NCBI RefSeq assembly: GCF_000421165.1 | Contig: NZ_ATWI01000010.1 | Coordinates: forward strand, 186,001-250,000 | Direction: 5' to 3' | Length of the DNA: 64,000 nucleotides | From: Marinobacter daepoensis DSM 16072 | Lineage (GTDB): Bacteria; Pseudomonadota; Gammaproteobacteria; Pseudomonadales; Oleiphilaceae | Part shown: positions 9,180 to 17,411 of the stretch, piece by piece | How positions within the stretch are numbered: the first letter of the stretch is position 1 | How the letters are laid out: every line of letters starts with the position of its first letter | The notes under the pieces: generated by a model | Seen by the model: only the letters and a program-made list of their open reading frames with translations | Database searches by the model: none | What the model was told of the DNA's origin: nothing | Made by a program: the position numbers and the translations under genes

Positions 9180-10256
9180 ATGAAAGGTTCGCAGGGTAAG
9201 AAGCTGTTGTTTACGGGGTCTCTGGTGGCGGCGCTGGGCGTATCCGGTGTGGTTAATGCCGAGGAGCTCCGCCTGATCACATGGGGGGGCTATGCCCCGG
9301 ATGATGTGGTGGCCCAGTTTGAGGAAGAAACCGGCATTGATGTCAAAATTACCCTGTCGAACAACGAGGACATGATTTCCAAGCTGCGCGCTACCGGCGG
9401 CGCCGGGTTTGATCTGGCTCAGCCCAGCCAGGACCGGATCGTGGGTGTCCAGCGCCAGTTCAATATCTACAAGCCGATCGACTATGGTCAGATCAAGACC
9501 GACCAGCTCCAGCCGTCCATGGTGAAAGCCACCCAGGCCGCGACGGCACTGAACGGGCAGTCTTACGGGGTGCCGTCGGTCTGGGGGACCAGCGGGCTGA
9601 TTGTGCATGAGTCCGTGGCGGATACCGTAACAGACTATACCGATCTGTGTGCCACAGAGGTTGCGGGCAAGGTCAGTTACCGTCTGAAGCGGCCAACGTT
9701 GATGGGCTTTGCCTTCGCCATGGGGATGGACCCGTTCGCTGCGTATGATGATCGCGATGAGTACCAGTCCATCATGGCAAAAGTCGAAGACACTCTGATT
9801 GATTGCAAAGCCAAGGTGAAAACCTACTGGACCGGGGGCGATCAGTTGCTGTCCCTGCTGAGAACCGGTGAGGTGGTGGCCGCGATGGCCTGGGATGCCG
9901 GAGGCTGGAAACTGAGCGCGGAGAACCCGGACATTCGCTTTGTTGCGCCTGCATCCGGGGCATTGGGCTGGATCGATACCTTTGCCATTCCCCGGCGCAG
10001 TGAAAACGAAGCGGCTGCGTATAAGTGGATCAACTTTGTGATGCAGCCGGAGATTGCGGCCAGAATCACCAATGCGTCCGGTAATTTTACGGCGTCCAAG
10101 GGTGCGGATGAGTTTGTGAAGGCCGATCTGCGGGATGCCTACCGGGCGAGCTTTGATGAGCAGGCCATCAACAACATCAAATGGTATCCGCCCGTGCCGC
10201 CGGGGCTGGAATCTCTGGAAGGGCAGGTCCTGGACCGGGTACAGGCGGCTAACTGA
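9180..10256 (+). CDS. PotD/PotF-type extracellular solute-binding protein (second polyamine-type system)
   Basis: 358 residues with a Sec signal peptide (KKLLFTGSLVAALGVSGVVNA) and no lipobox, unlike PotD at 3588. The mature protein begins EELRLITWGGYAPDDVVAQFEEETGIDV, typical of family 1 polyamine-type binding proteins. It diverges from PotD afterwards, lacking the PSTYYV segment and having LAQPSQDRIVGVQ instead. The ligand is therefore probably a polyamine or another small cationic or amino compound. ATG 9180 is preferred: it follows AAGGAT and starts the signal peptide, whereas an upstream ATG at 9126 adds an unlikely extension. It is the first gene of an operon with an ATPase and two permeases. 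Confidence 0.82.
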   Translation: MKGSQGKKLLFTGSLVAALGVSGVVNAEELRLITWGGYAPDDVVAQFEEETGIDVKITLSNNEDMISKLRATGGAGFDLAQPSQDRIVGVQRQFNIYKPIDYGQIKTDQLQPSMVKATQAATALNGQSYGVPSVWGTSGLIVHESVADTVTDYTDLCATEVAGKVSYRLKRPTLMGFAFAMGMDPFAAYDDRDEYQSIMAKVEDTLIDCKAKVKTYWTGGDQLLSLLRTGEVVAAMAWDAGGWKLSAENPDIRFVAPASGALGWIDTFAIPRRSENEAAAYKWINFVMQPEIAARITNASGNFTASKGADEFVKADLRDAYRASFDEQAINNIKWYPPVPPGLESLEGQVLDRVQAAN

Positions 10257-10263
10257 AAACTCT

Positions 10264-11358
10264 ATGATAACCGAGTCTGACCTGTCCTGTAGCGGCCTGG
10301 TCCGCCGCTTTGCCGGCCATGCGGCGGTGGATCACATTTCTCTGGATGTGCCTGCGGGCACGTTCTTTTCCATCCTTGGCCCTTCTGGGTGTGGTAAGAC
10401 CACACTGCTGAGGCTGCTGGCGGGATTTGACCGGCCCGACGAAGGTGACATTTTCATTCGCGGGCAACGAATGAATGACGTGGCGCCGAATAAACGCCCC
10501 GTGAACATGGTATTCCAGCATCTGGCGCTGTTTCCCACGATGACGGTGGGCGACAATATCGGCTATGGCCTCAAGCGTAAAAAAGTGCCCGCCGCAGAGC
10601 GCCGCCGGTGCATTGCCCGGGTGCTGGAACAGGTTGGGCTGCCCGGGTTGGAAAACCGGAACCCGCAGGACTTGTCGGGTGGCCAGCGTCAGCGGGTGGC
10701 TCTGGCGCGTTGCCTGGTGTTGGAGCCCACCCTCTTGTTGCTGGATGAGCCCCTTGGCGCACTTGATCTGAAGCTGCGTGAGCAAATGAAGATTGAGCTC
10801 AAGCACCTGCAGAAAGCGTTTGGCACCACGTTTGTTTACATCACCCACGACCAGTCCGAGGCCATGGTGATGTCGGATCAGGTGGCGGTCATGAGAAACG
10901 GTCGGTTCGATCAGGTGGCGCCACCGGAGGTTCTCTACCGTGAGCCTGCGACGCCGTTTGTCGCTGGTTTTGTGGGTGACAACAACCGGTTGGCGGGCAA
11001 GGTGGTGTCGGTAGCTGACGGGCTGGCCAGTCTGCGGCTGGAAGACGGCTCCGTGGTGCATGGCCGGTTGGCTTCGGAGGGTCTTGGCCCGGGGGCTCTG
11101 GCTGAGCTCTATATCCGCCCGGAGTCGCTGGTTTTTACCGGCGCAGATTCTCCAGCTGGTTTTTCGTCCCTGAACGCCCGGGTTCGGGCCACCCTGTTTG
11201 ACGGCGCAAACAGCCGGGTGGAGGCCGAACACCTCGGCCAACCGATCTTTGCCAGACTGCCCCAGGACGGCTCGGCCCCCGGTCTGGTGCCGGATGCCCA
11301 CCTGCCGTTGGCCTGGGACCCGGCGCTGGCCTGCGTGTTCGGAGTAGGTTCCCTGTGA
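10264..11358 (+). CDS. PotA-type ABC transporter ATP-binding protein (second system)
   Basis: 364 residues. Walker [10 protein letters not shown] is at about residues 39-47, followed by signature [14 protein letters not shown], Walker B LLLLDEPLGALD and switch THDQSEAM. A C-terminal TOBE-type domain follows, as in PotA/PotG. ATG 10264 sits 7 bp after the preceding gene; no strong SD is seen, suggesting translational coupling. It ends in a GTGA overlap with the first permease gene. It is clearly paralogous to PotA at 853. Confidence 0.88.
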   Translation: MITESDLSCSGLVRRFAGHAAVDHISLDVPAGTFFSILGPSGCGKTTLLRLLAGFDRPDEGDIFIRGQRMNDVAPNKRPVNMVFQHLALFPTMTVGDNIGYGLKRKKVPAAERRRCIARVLEQVGLPGLENRNPQDLSGGQRQRVALARCLVLEPTLLLLDEPLGALDLKLREQMKIELKHLQKAFGTTFVYITHDQSEAMVMSDQVAVMRNGRFDQVAPPEVLYREPATPFVAGFVGDNNRLAGKVVSVADGLASLRLEDGSVVHGRLASEGLGPGALAELYIRPESLVFTGADSPAGFSSLNARVRATLFDGANSRVEAEHLGQPIFARLPQDGSAPGLVPDAHLPLAWDPALACVFGVGSL

Positions 11359-12215
11359 ATGCCTCTGCCGGCCGACTGTCGCTCTGGCTGCTGCTGACGC
11401 CTTTTCTGCTCTGGATTACCTTGCTGGTGTTGGTGCCGCATCTTCAGATGCTGCGGGTGTCATTCCAGGTTCGGGAAAGCTGGGACACCCTGGCGTGGGG
11501 GCTGGAGCAGTATCAGAACTTTTTCAGAGAGTCCTATTATTGGCGTACCTTCCTGCGCACGGGCGTGATGTCGCTGTTTACCACGTTTCTGACCCTGCTG
11601 GTCGCTTTTCCTATCGCCTGGTACATCGCCCGGCTGGCCCGCGGGCGCGCCAAAGGGCTGCTCTTTCTGGCGTGCCTGATACCCTTTTGGGCGAGTGAGT
11701 TAGTCCGTACTTACGGCTGGATGATTCTGCTTCGGGAGAGTGGCGTTTTCAGCGCCTGGCTGCAGGCGCTTGGATGGGCCGATGGGCCGGTGGAGATGTT
11801 GTACAACGATGTCGCGGTGATCATCGGTCTGGTCTACAACGGTTTGTTGTTCATGGTAGTGCCTCTGGTCACCACGCTCGATGGGCTGGATGAGAATCTG
11901 GTGGAAGCTGGTTACGATCTGGGGGGGGGCCACCTGACGGTCTTGCGCGAAGTCGTGGTGCCCTGGGCCATGCCGGGGATTGTCTCCGGTTGTATCGTCG
12001 TCTTTATGCTGACACTCGGCAGTTACCTCACCCCGAATCTGATGGGGGGTAAGGACAGCGCCTGGTTTACCGAGCAGATCTTTACTCAGTTCATTACCCG
12101 GTTCAATTGGGAGCAGGGCGCGGCTCTCGGGGTGTTGTTGCTGTTTCTCTCGTCGCTGATTGTCTGGCTCGGGCTGAAGCTGAGTGGGCAGTCGCTGCGG
12201 AAAGTGATGGGGTGA
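11355..12215 (+). CDS. PotB-type ABC transporter permease (second system)
   Basis: 286 residues with about six hydrophobic segments and the EAA loop (LVEAGYDLGGGHLTVLREV). Other PotB/PotH features are IPFWASELVRTYGWMILL and the SYLTPNLMGGKDSAW stretch. The start is GTG 11355, overlapping the ATPase stop codon. It partners with the permease at 12220 in the inner membrane. Confidence 0.87.
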   Translation: MNASAGRLSLWLLLTPFLLWITLLVLVPHLQMLRVSFQVRESWDTLAWGLEQYQNFFRESYYWRTFLRTGVMSLFTTFLTLLVAFPIAWYIARLARGRAKGLLFLACLIPFWASELVRTYGWMILLRESGVFSAWLQALGWADGPVEMLYNDVAVIIGLVYNGLLFMVVPLVTTLDGLDENLVEAGYDLGGGHLTVLREVVVPWAMPGIVSGCIVVFMLTLGSYLTPNLMGGKDSAWFTEQIFTQFITRFNWEQGAALGVLLLFLSSLIVWLGLKLSGQSLRKVMG

Positions 12216-12219
12216 AGCG

Positions 12220-13068
12220 ATGATTCGTTCTGTCCCCAGATCCCGACTGTTTGATGGCGTCTATCTGGCCTATCTGCTGGCATTTTTCGTGTACCTGGCT
12301 TTGCCTCTGGTGGTCACCGCGGTTTTCGCCTTCAACGACTCGCCCTTTCCGTCCCTGCCCTGGCAGGGTTTTACGCTGGATTGGTATCTGGCTGGGGGGG
12401 AAGGTGGCCGTACCGGGCTGTTCCACGATGACGGTTTGCTCAGTGCGCTCTGGGTGAGTGCAAAGATTGCCTTCTGGGTGACGCTGGGCAGCGTCTCGCT
12501 GGGGTGTGTGAATGCGGTTCTGTTTGAACGTCTGGAATTTCGCGGTAAAGAGTTGCTCTATTTACTGATGCTGCTGCCCCTGGTCATTCCTGGCGTCATT
12601 CTTGGTGTGTCGATTCTGGTGTTCTACAGCGGTATGGCCAATGACGTGTCGCGCCTCTGGGGCCTTGAGCTGGATATCTTCCGTCCGGGGCTCACTCTGT
12701 TGGTAATGGGGCAGGTGGCGTTTATAACCACGCTGGCCACGCTGGTGATTGCCGCCCGTTTGCGCAAGTTTGACCGGCAATTGGAGGAAGCAGCCCTGAA
12801 CCTTGGCGCCACACCCCTGGTTGCCTGGTTTACCGTCACTTTTCCGTGGTTGTTGCCCTCTGTTCTTGGGGCGGCAGCGATGGCGTTTCTGATGTCGTTT
12901 GAGAACTTTAATACCACCGTAATGCTTACGGGCAGCGATACCCCGCTCACCGTTGCATTGTTCAATCGCTTGCGTGAGGGCTCAACTCCGGTGCTGAACG
13001 CCGTGGCCCTGTTTCTGATGTTGGTGTCTGCCTTGCTTGCGCTGACGACGCTTCGACAAAAACGCTGA
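12220..13068 (+). CDS. PotC-type ABC transporter permease (second system)
   Basis: 282 residues and about six membrane segments. The N-terminal region has VFAFNDSPFPSLPWQGFTLDWYL, the PotC/PotI-like periplasmic signature. The EAA loop is LEEAALNLGATPLVAWFTVTFP, followed by SFENFNTTVMLTG near the last segments. It starts 4 bp after the previous stop. No terminator is visible before the GGDEF gene 67 bp downstream, so read-through is possible. Confidence 0.87.
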   Translation: MIRSVPRSRLFDGVYLAYLLAFFVYLALPLVVTAVFAFNDSPFPSLPWQGFTLDWYLAGGEGGRTGLFHDDGLLSALWVSAKIAFWVTLGSVSLGCVNAVLFERLEFRGKELLYLLMLLPLVIPGVILGVSILVFYSGMANDVSRLWGLELDIFRPGLTLLVMGQVAFITTLATLVIAARLRKFDRQLEEAALNLGATPLVAWFTVTFPWLLPSVLGAAAMAFLMSFENFNTTVMLTGSDTPLTVALFNRLREGSTPVLNAVALFLMLVSALLALTTLRQKR

Positions 13069-13135
13069 GAAAGTTCTGGCGCCTGCCGGTAACGGTTTAT
13101 ACTTACAGTACTACTAACCAGACGCAGGTTTTACG

Positions 13136-15373
13136 TTGCGAGCTTCCCATTCCCAATTCGTGGTGCTGTTGGTGCTCGCTGCCTGCGGGCTGTGGTTTTC
13201 ATCCGCCGCCTCGGCTGCCATGCAGCCTCTCGACGAAAGCTGGCAATACCGCTGGGGCGACTCTCCGGTTCTGGCCGACGGCACTCCTGCCTGGTTGTTT
13301 GAAGACGCGCCCGATCAGTGGCATGACATTGGTTTCCCCTCTAACCCTCCCGGCCGTGATGGTCGCGATTACGCCTGGTTTCGTGTGACCCTGCCGGAGG
13401 GCAACTGGTTCCATCCCGTGCTCTATGTGTACAGCGTGGACATCATTGTTCAGGTCTGGTTCCGGGGAGAGCGACTGTATCAGTACGGAACGTTTGAGGG
13501 CGAGGGGCGCGGGGCGTTTGAGGGCTGGCCCTGGCACGAGATTCAGCTGCCGGATGACTATGAAGGAGAAACGCTCTACTTCCGGGTGTTTTCCGATTAC
13601 ACCGACATTGGCTTGTGGGGTGAGGTGGCGATTACCGAACCCCCGGATCTCACACTGTATATTCTCAGCCAGTCTGCGGAAGACCTGATTGTGTCAGCCC
13701 TGTCGGCCCTGATTGCCGGTCTTGCCCTGGTATTTGCTTGCATCCAGCGCGGTCAGAAAAGCCTGGCGACGGTTGCCCTGTTTTCATCGCTGGTTGCCGT
13801 CATGTTGCTGGCGGAGAGCCAGGCCAGCCTGTTGTTGCTCTATCGCCCATTGTTCTGGGACTACCTGGCGGCAGCGTCCTACTATCTCATTCCCGTCGCG
13901 CTCACCTTGCTGTTGGCCCAATGGCTAGGAAAACAGCGTTCAGGACTGATTCGTGGGCTGATGTGGTTTCACCTTGTGTATGCCGTGGGAGCCGTTGTCG
14001 GGGCTCTGGGTGGCCTGGTGGCGCTGTCGTCGACGTTCCCGGTGTTTGATGCCGTGCTGGTGGTTTCCCTGTTGCTGATTGCGATGGTGGCCGTTCGACA
14101 GTTCTCAGGCCTCTATCGGGAGCAGCAGATTCTGCTGCTGGCCTGTGGAGGGTTTGTCGCGCTCCTGATCCTGGACATGGCTGTGGCGCATGGTTTCCTG
14201 CCCTGGGGGCGGGTGCCGGTCAGTTGGGGAGCCTTGGGGTTTTCACTGGCGGTGATCGGGATTTCTGTCTGGCATTTTGGGCGTACCCAGAGAGCGCTGC
14301 ATCAACTGACGGCCCGGCTTGAGCAGAAAGTCCGGGAACGCACCGCCCGAGCGGAGGCTTTGGCGGCTCGTGAAGTGGCCCGGGGCCGGCTGTTGGCGCT
14401 TGAAAGCAAGAAAAGCCAGAAGTTTGCAGATGTTATTGCGGCCTTGCAGGATTGTGCCGGGATTGAAGAGGCGTTTGAGGGCCTGCTCAGAGCCATGCCG
14501 GAACTTTATCTTCCCATAGCGGGCGGTTTTTACCGCAGAGGCCAGAATGGGCGATACGAGTGCCAGACTCAGTGGGGAGAAGCTCGCGCCGGAGCTTTCC
14601 CCTTGGCTCTGGGCCAGGGGCTCTCCGGGATAACGGAAACCGTTTTACCCGTGCGCAGCGATGAACTGCCGCTGCAACTGTACTTCTTTCTGCGTGTGGA
14701 ATCCGGACACTCCGGCCCAGAGCCCGAGGGGGTGCTGGCACTGGAGCGGCCAGAGCTACCTGATGAGCTCAAAGACTATGGCAGTCTTCGGGTGATTGGC
14801 TGGGTGCATCAATCTGTTGAAAAAATCGGGATTACCTTGTCCGGCCTGGCGCTTCGGGCTGAATTGCAGAAATTTTCATACGAAGACAGCCTGACGGGCC
14901 TGAAGAACCGGCGCCACTTCGACGAACTCTTCCGGCATGAGCGGGAAGTGTCGGTTCGCTCGGAGCGGTCGCTCAGCCTGCTGATTTTCGATATCGATCA
15001 CTTCAAACGCTTCAACGATTGCCACGGGCATGAGGCTGGGGATCAGGCACTGCGAAGGGTGGGGAAACTGCTTGGTGCCTGCTTTCGCGGCAGTGATACG
15101 GTGTGTCGCTATGGTGGTGAAGAATTCGCGGTACTGATGCCCGGGGCCTCTCTGGAGGAGGCCCGGTACCGGGCCGAGCAGCTTCGGGGTGCGATTGCCG
15201 CCGAGCGAATTGAACATCGGGGGGAGCACCTGGGGTATCTGACCATTTCTGCGGGTATTGCCTGCTGGCCGGAGAACTGCCCGGCGTTTGAAGGCTTGTT
15301 CCGGGCAGCAGACATGGCGCTGTATGAGGCCAAGGAGGCGGGCCGCAACCGGGTGGTGGCGGCGACGCCCTGA
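13136..15373 (+). CDS. 7TM-type diguanylate cyclase (extracellular jelly-roll-like domain, seven TM segments, GGDEF)
   Basis: 745 residues. A signal sequence (about 1-28) precedes a periplasmic jelly-roll-like region (about 30-175), then about seven hydrophobic segments (about 180-385), a coiled coil (LTARLEQKVRERTARAEALAARE), a divergent GAF-like linker and a GGDEF domain. The active-site motif is RYGGEEF at about 659-665, with an intact inhibitory site RGSD five residues upstream, so it should make c-di-GMP and be product-inhibited. The architecture matches the 7TMR-DISM receptor class. The start appears to be TTG 13136, since no upstream ATG gives a signal peptide. It may be co-transcribed with the PotD-type operon upstream, or use its own promoter (TATACT at 13098). 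Confidence 0.85.
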   Translation: MRASHSQFVVLLVLAACGLWFSSAASAAMQPLDESWQYRWGDSPVLADGTPAWLFEDAPDQWHDIGFPSNPPGRDGRDYAWFRVTLPEGNWFHPVLYVYSVDIIVQVWFRGERLYQYGTFEGEGRGAFEGWPWHEIQLPDDYEGETLYFRVFSDYTDIGLWGEVAITEPPDLTLYILSQSAEDLIVSALSALIAGLALVFACIQRGQKSLATVALFSSLVAVMLLAESQASLLLLYRPLFWDYLAAASYYLIPVALTLLLAQWLGKQRSGLIRGLMWFHLVYAVGAVVGALGGLVALSSTFPVFDAVLVVSLLLIAMVAVRQFSGLYREQQILLLACGGFVALLILDMAVAHGFLPWGRVPVSWGALGFSLAVIGISVWHFGRTQRALHQLTARLEQKVRERTARAEALAAREVARGRLLALESKKSQKFADVIAALQDCAGIEEAFEGLLRAMPELYLPIAGGFYRRGQNGRYECQTQWGEARAGAFPLALGQGLSGITETVLPVRSDELPLQLYFFLRVESGHSGPEPEGVLALERPELPDELKDYGSLRVIGWVHQSVEKIGITLSGLALRAELQKFSYEDSLTGLKNRRHFDELFRHEREVSVRSERSLSLLIFDIDHFKRFNDCHGHEAGDQALRRVGKLLGACFRGSDTVCRYGGEEFAVLMPGASLEEARYRAEQLRGAIAAERIEHRGEHLGYLTISAGIACWPENCPAFEGLFRAADMALYEAKEAGRNRVVAATP

Positions 15374-15376
15374 TCC

Positions 15377-16789
15377 TCAGTGCCAGATATTGCTGTCAAT
15401 TTTCTCGTGCAGTTCGGGATAGTCTTTTGACCGGAAGTGCGGGACTTTCCCTTCCTTGCGCTGGGCAAGGTAGTCTCTGGTCAGTTTCACGACGGTTCCA
15501 GACAACAGAACGATGGCAATCAGGTTGATGGTGGCCATCAGTCCCATAGAGGCGTCGGCCGCGTTGAACACGGTTTTGACCGCTTCGTAGCCACCCCAGA
15601 CGACCATCGCCAGCGCCGCCAGCCGAAGAAGCGTCAGGCCAAGGGTATTGCCGCCTTTCAGATAGACCAGAGCGTTCTCTGCGTAGGTGTAGTTTGCCAC
15701 GATGGAGGTGAAGGCAAAGAACAGGATTGCGACGGCGATGAAGTAACCCCCGAACTCGCCCAGATGAACTTCCAGGGCCTGCTGGGTCAGTTGGGTGCCG
15801 GTCACTTCGGAGCCGGGTTGCAGAACGCCCGCGAGCAGAATCATCACGGCGGTTGCGGTACACACCACAATGGTGTCCACGAAGACCCCGAATGCCTGCA
15901 CCAAGCCCTGAGAGGAAGGGTGGTGTGGGGCCGGTGTGGCGGTCGCGGCGATGTTCGGGGCGGAGCCCATACCAGCTTCATTGGAAAACAGGCCCCGCTT
16001 GATCCCATTCAGCATGGCGGCCGTCACCGAACCTGCGGCTCCGCCGGCAGCTTCCTGAAGACCAAACGCGCTTTTGACAATCAGGGAGAGAATACCGGGG
16101 ACCTCCTGAATATTCACGACCATGACGCCGAGGGCGAGCAGCACATAGGCGCCGGCCATGAACGGCACCACAAATTCCGCAAACCGGACGATCTTGCGCA
16201 GGCCCCCGAAGATGACAATGCCCGCGAAGATGGCGACGACCACACCGACGCTCAGCTTGGAGACACCAAAGGCGCCCTCCATGGCATCGGCAATCGCGTT
16301 GGCCTGTACGGCGTTAAAAACAAGCCCGAAAGAAATGATCAGGCAGACCGCGAAAATGGCCGCCGCCCAGGGCGCTTTCAGTCCTTTGGCGATATAGACG
16401 GCCGGGCCGCCACGGTACTGACCTTTGCCGTCCCGGACCTTATAAAGCTGAGCCAGGGTACTCTCGGCGTACCCCGTCGCCATACCAACGAGAGCCACCA
16501 GCCACATCCAGAAAATCGCGCCGGCTCCGCCCATGTAAAGAGCCACTGCAACACCGGTCAGGTTGCCGGTGCCTACCCGGGAGGCGAGGCTGGTGCAAAG
16601 CGCCTGAAACGGTGAGATGCCGTGCACGTCGCTGTCTCGGGAGCCGCGAATTGCCCGCAGCATTTCGCCAAAATGGATGAACTGAAGAAAGCCCAGGCGG
16701 ATGGTAAAGAAAATACCGACCGCCAGCAGGCCGTAAAGGAGAACATAGCCCCAGATAATGGAGTTGAGGAAGTCAACAACGGGAGTCAT
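15377..16789 (-). CDS. Sodium:alanine/glycine symporter, AGCS family
   Basis: 470-residue polytopic transporter. Family features include FQALCTSLASRVGTGNLTGVAVAL near residues 63-86, GPAVYIAKGL, GLFSNEAGMGSAPNIAATA, and the SIVANYTYAEN segment late in the protein. AGCS carriers import alanine, glycine or similar small amino acids with Na+, which suits a marine organism. ATG 16789 gives the canonical N-terminus. The stop lies 3 bp from the convergent GGDEF stop, with no terminator between. The gene stands alone. Confidence 0.9.
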   Translation of the reverse strand: MTPVVDFLNSIIWGYVLLYGLLAVGIFFTIRLGFLQFIHFGEMLRAIRGSRDSDVHGISPFQALCTSLASRVGTGNLTGVAVALYMGGAGAIFWMWLVALVGMATGYAESTLAQLYKVRDGKGQYRGGPAVYIAKGLKAPWAAAIFAVCLIISFGLVFNAVQANAIADAMEGAFGVSKLSVGVVVAIFAGIVIFGGLRKIVRFAEFVVPFMAGAYVLLALGVMVVNIQEVPGILSLIVKSAFGLQEAAGGAAGSVTAAMLNGIKRGLFSNEAGMGSAPNIAATATPAPHHPSSQGLVQAFGVFVDTIVVCTATAVMILLAGVLQPGSEVTGTQLTQQALEVHLGEFGGYFIAVAILFFAFTSIVANYTYAENALVYLKGGNTLGLTLLRLAALAMVVWGGYEAVKTVFNAADASMGLMATINLIAIVLLSGTVVKLTRDYLAQRKEGKVPHFRSKDYPELHEKIDSNIWH

Positions 16790-16867
16790 GGGTAGACGCC
16801 TTGGGATTTGTGAATGAAAAGTAATGAGAGGAGGGGCAGTCTAGCACGCTTAAAAAACGAGCAGACT

Positions 16868-16915
16868 GCGGATATCCGCGATTGCCGGGCAAGGCTTATT
16901 GTGTTGCCCGGCAAT
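16868..16915. repeat. Adjacent palindrome and 12-bp inverted repeat in an intergenic region
   Basis: GCGGATATCCGC (16868-16879) is a perfect palindrome. It is followed at once by ATTGCCGGGCAA (16881-16892) and its exact complement TTGCCCGGCAAT (16904-16915) around an 11-base loop. It lies between teaD and the AGCS gene, both on the minus strand. No T-run follows on the minus strand, so a classical intrinsic terminator is doubtful. It may end teaD transcription or form another RNA structure. Confidence 0.6.
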
Positions 16916-16937
16916 GGGTGGGGGGCTATTTACCGGT

Positions 16938-17381
16938 TCAGACGACCAGTACCGGGCATTTTGCCTGGGAAGCGACCCGGTGAGAGACGCTGCCCAGAAA
17001 GGTACCGTCTTTATCGCTGTTGGTGCCTTTGGTGCCAACGACAATCAGATCGGCTTCCTTGTCCTGGGCAAACTTGACGATGACTTTGGAGGGGCGACCG
17101 GCTTTGACGAAACCCCGAACTTTGGTTGCGCCGTGCTCCCTGGCCAGCTCCTTGGCGTGATTGACCACGCCTTTGGCATACTCCGACAGCACTTTGTCCG
17201 GGATATCCATGTCGTCGGGGCGGCCAATAGAGAGGGATGCCTCAAACAGGCTGTGGTGTTTGTAGACGCAGAGAATAAAGATCTCGGCGTCCGGGATCAG
17301 TTTTTGCAGCTCAATGGCTTTATCCAGCGCCTTGAGAGAGGTTTTTGAGCCGTCCACAGCGGCCAGGATCCGTTTAAACAT
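16938..17381 (-). CDS. teaD: Universal stress protein, TeaD-like regulator of the ectoine TRAP transporter
   Basis: 147 residues with the UspA fold: start MFKRILAAVDGS, and near the C-terminus the ATP-binding loop pattern VVGTKGTNSDKDGTFLGSVSHRV. It lies 30 bp after teaC and is the last gene of the TRAP operon. In Halomonas elongata, TeaD is an ATP-binding Usp encoded downstream of teaABC that down-regulates ectoine import. Gene order and the strong TeaA match here support the same role. The function is inferred from that parallel. Confidence 0.85.
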   Translation of the reverse strand: MFKRILAAVDGSKTSLKALDKAIELQKLIPDAEIFILCVYKHHSLFEASLSIGRPDDMDIPDKVLSEYAKGVVNHAKELAREHGATKVRGFVKAGRPSKVIVKFAQDKEADLIVVGTKGTNSDKDGTFLGSVSHRVASQAKCPVLVV

Positions 17382-17411
17382 GCTGTTCTCCTTTGGTCAT
17401 TGGCTGTGGAC

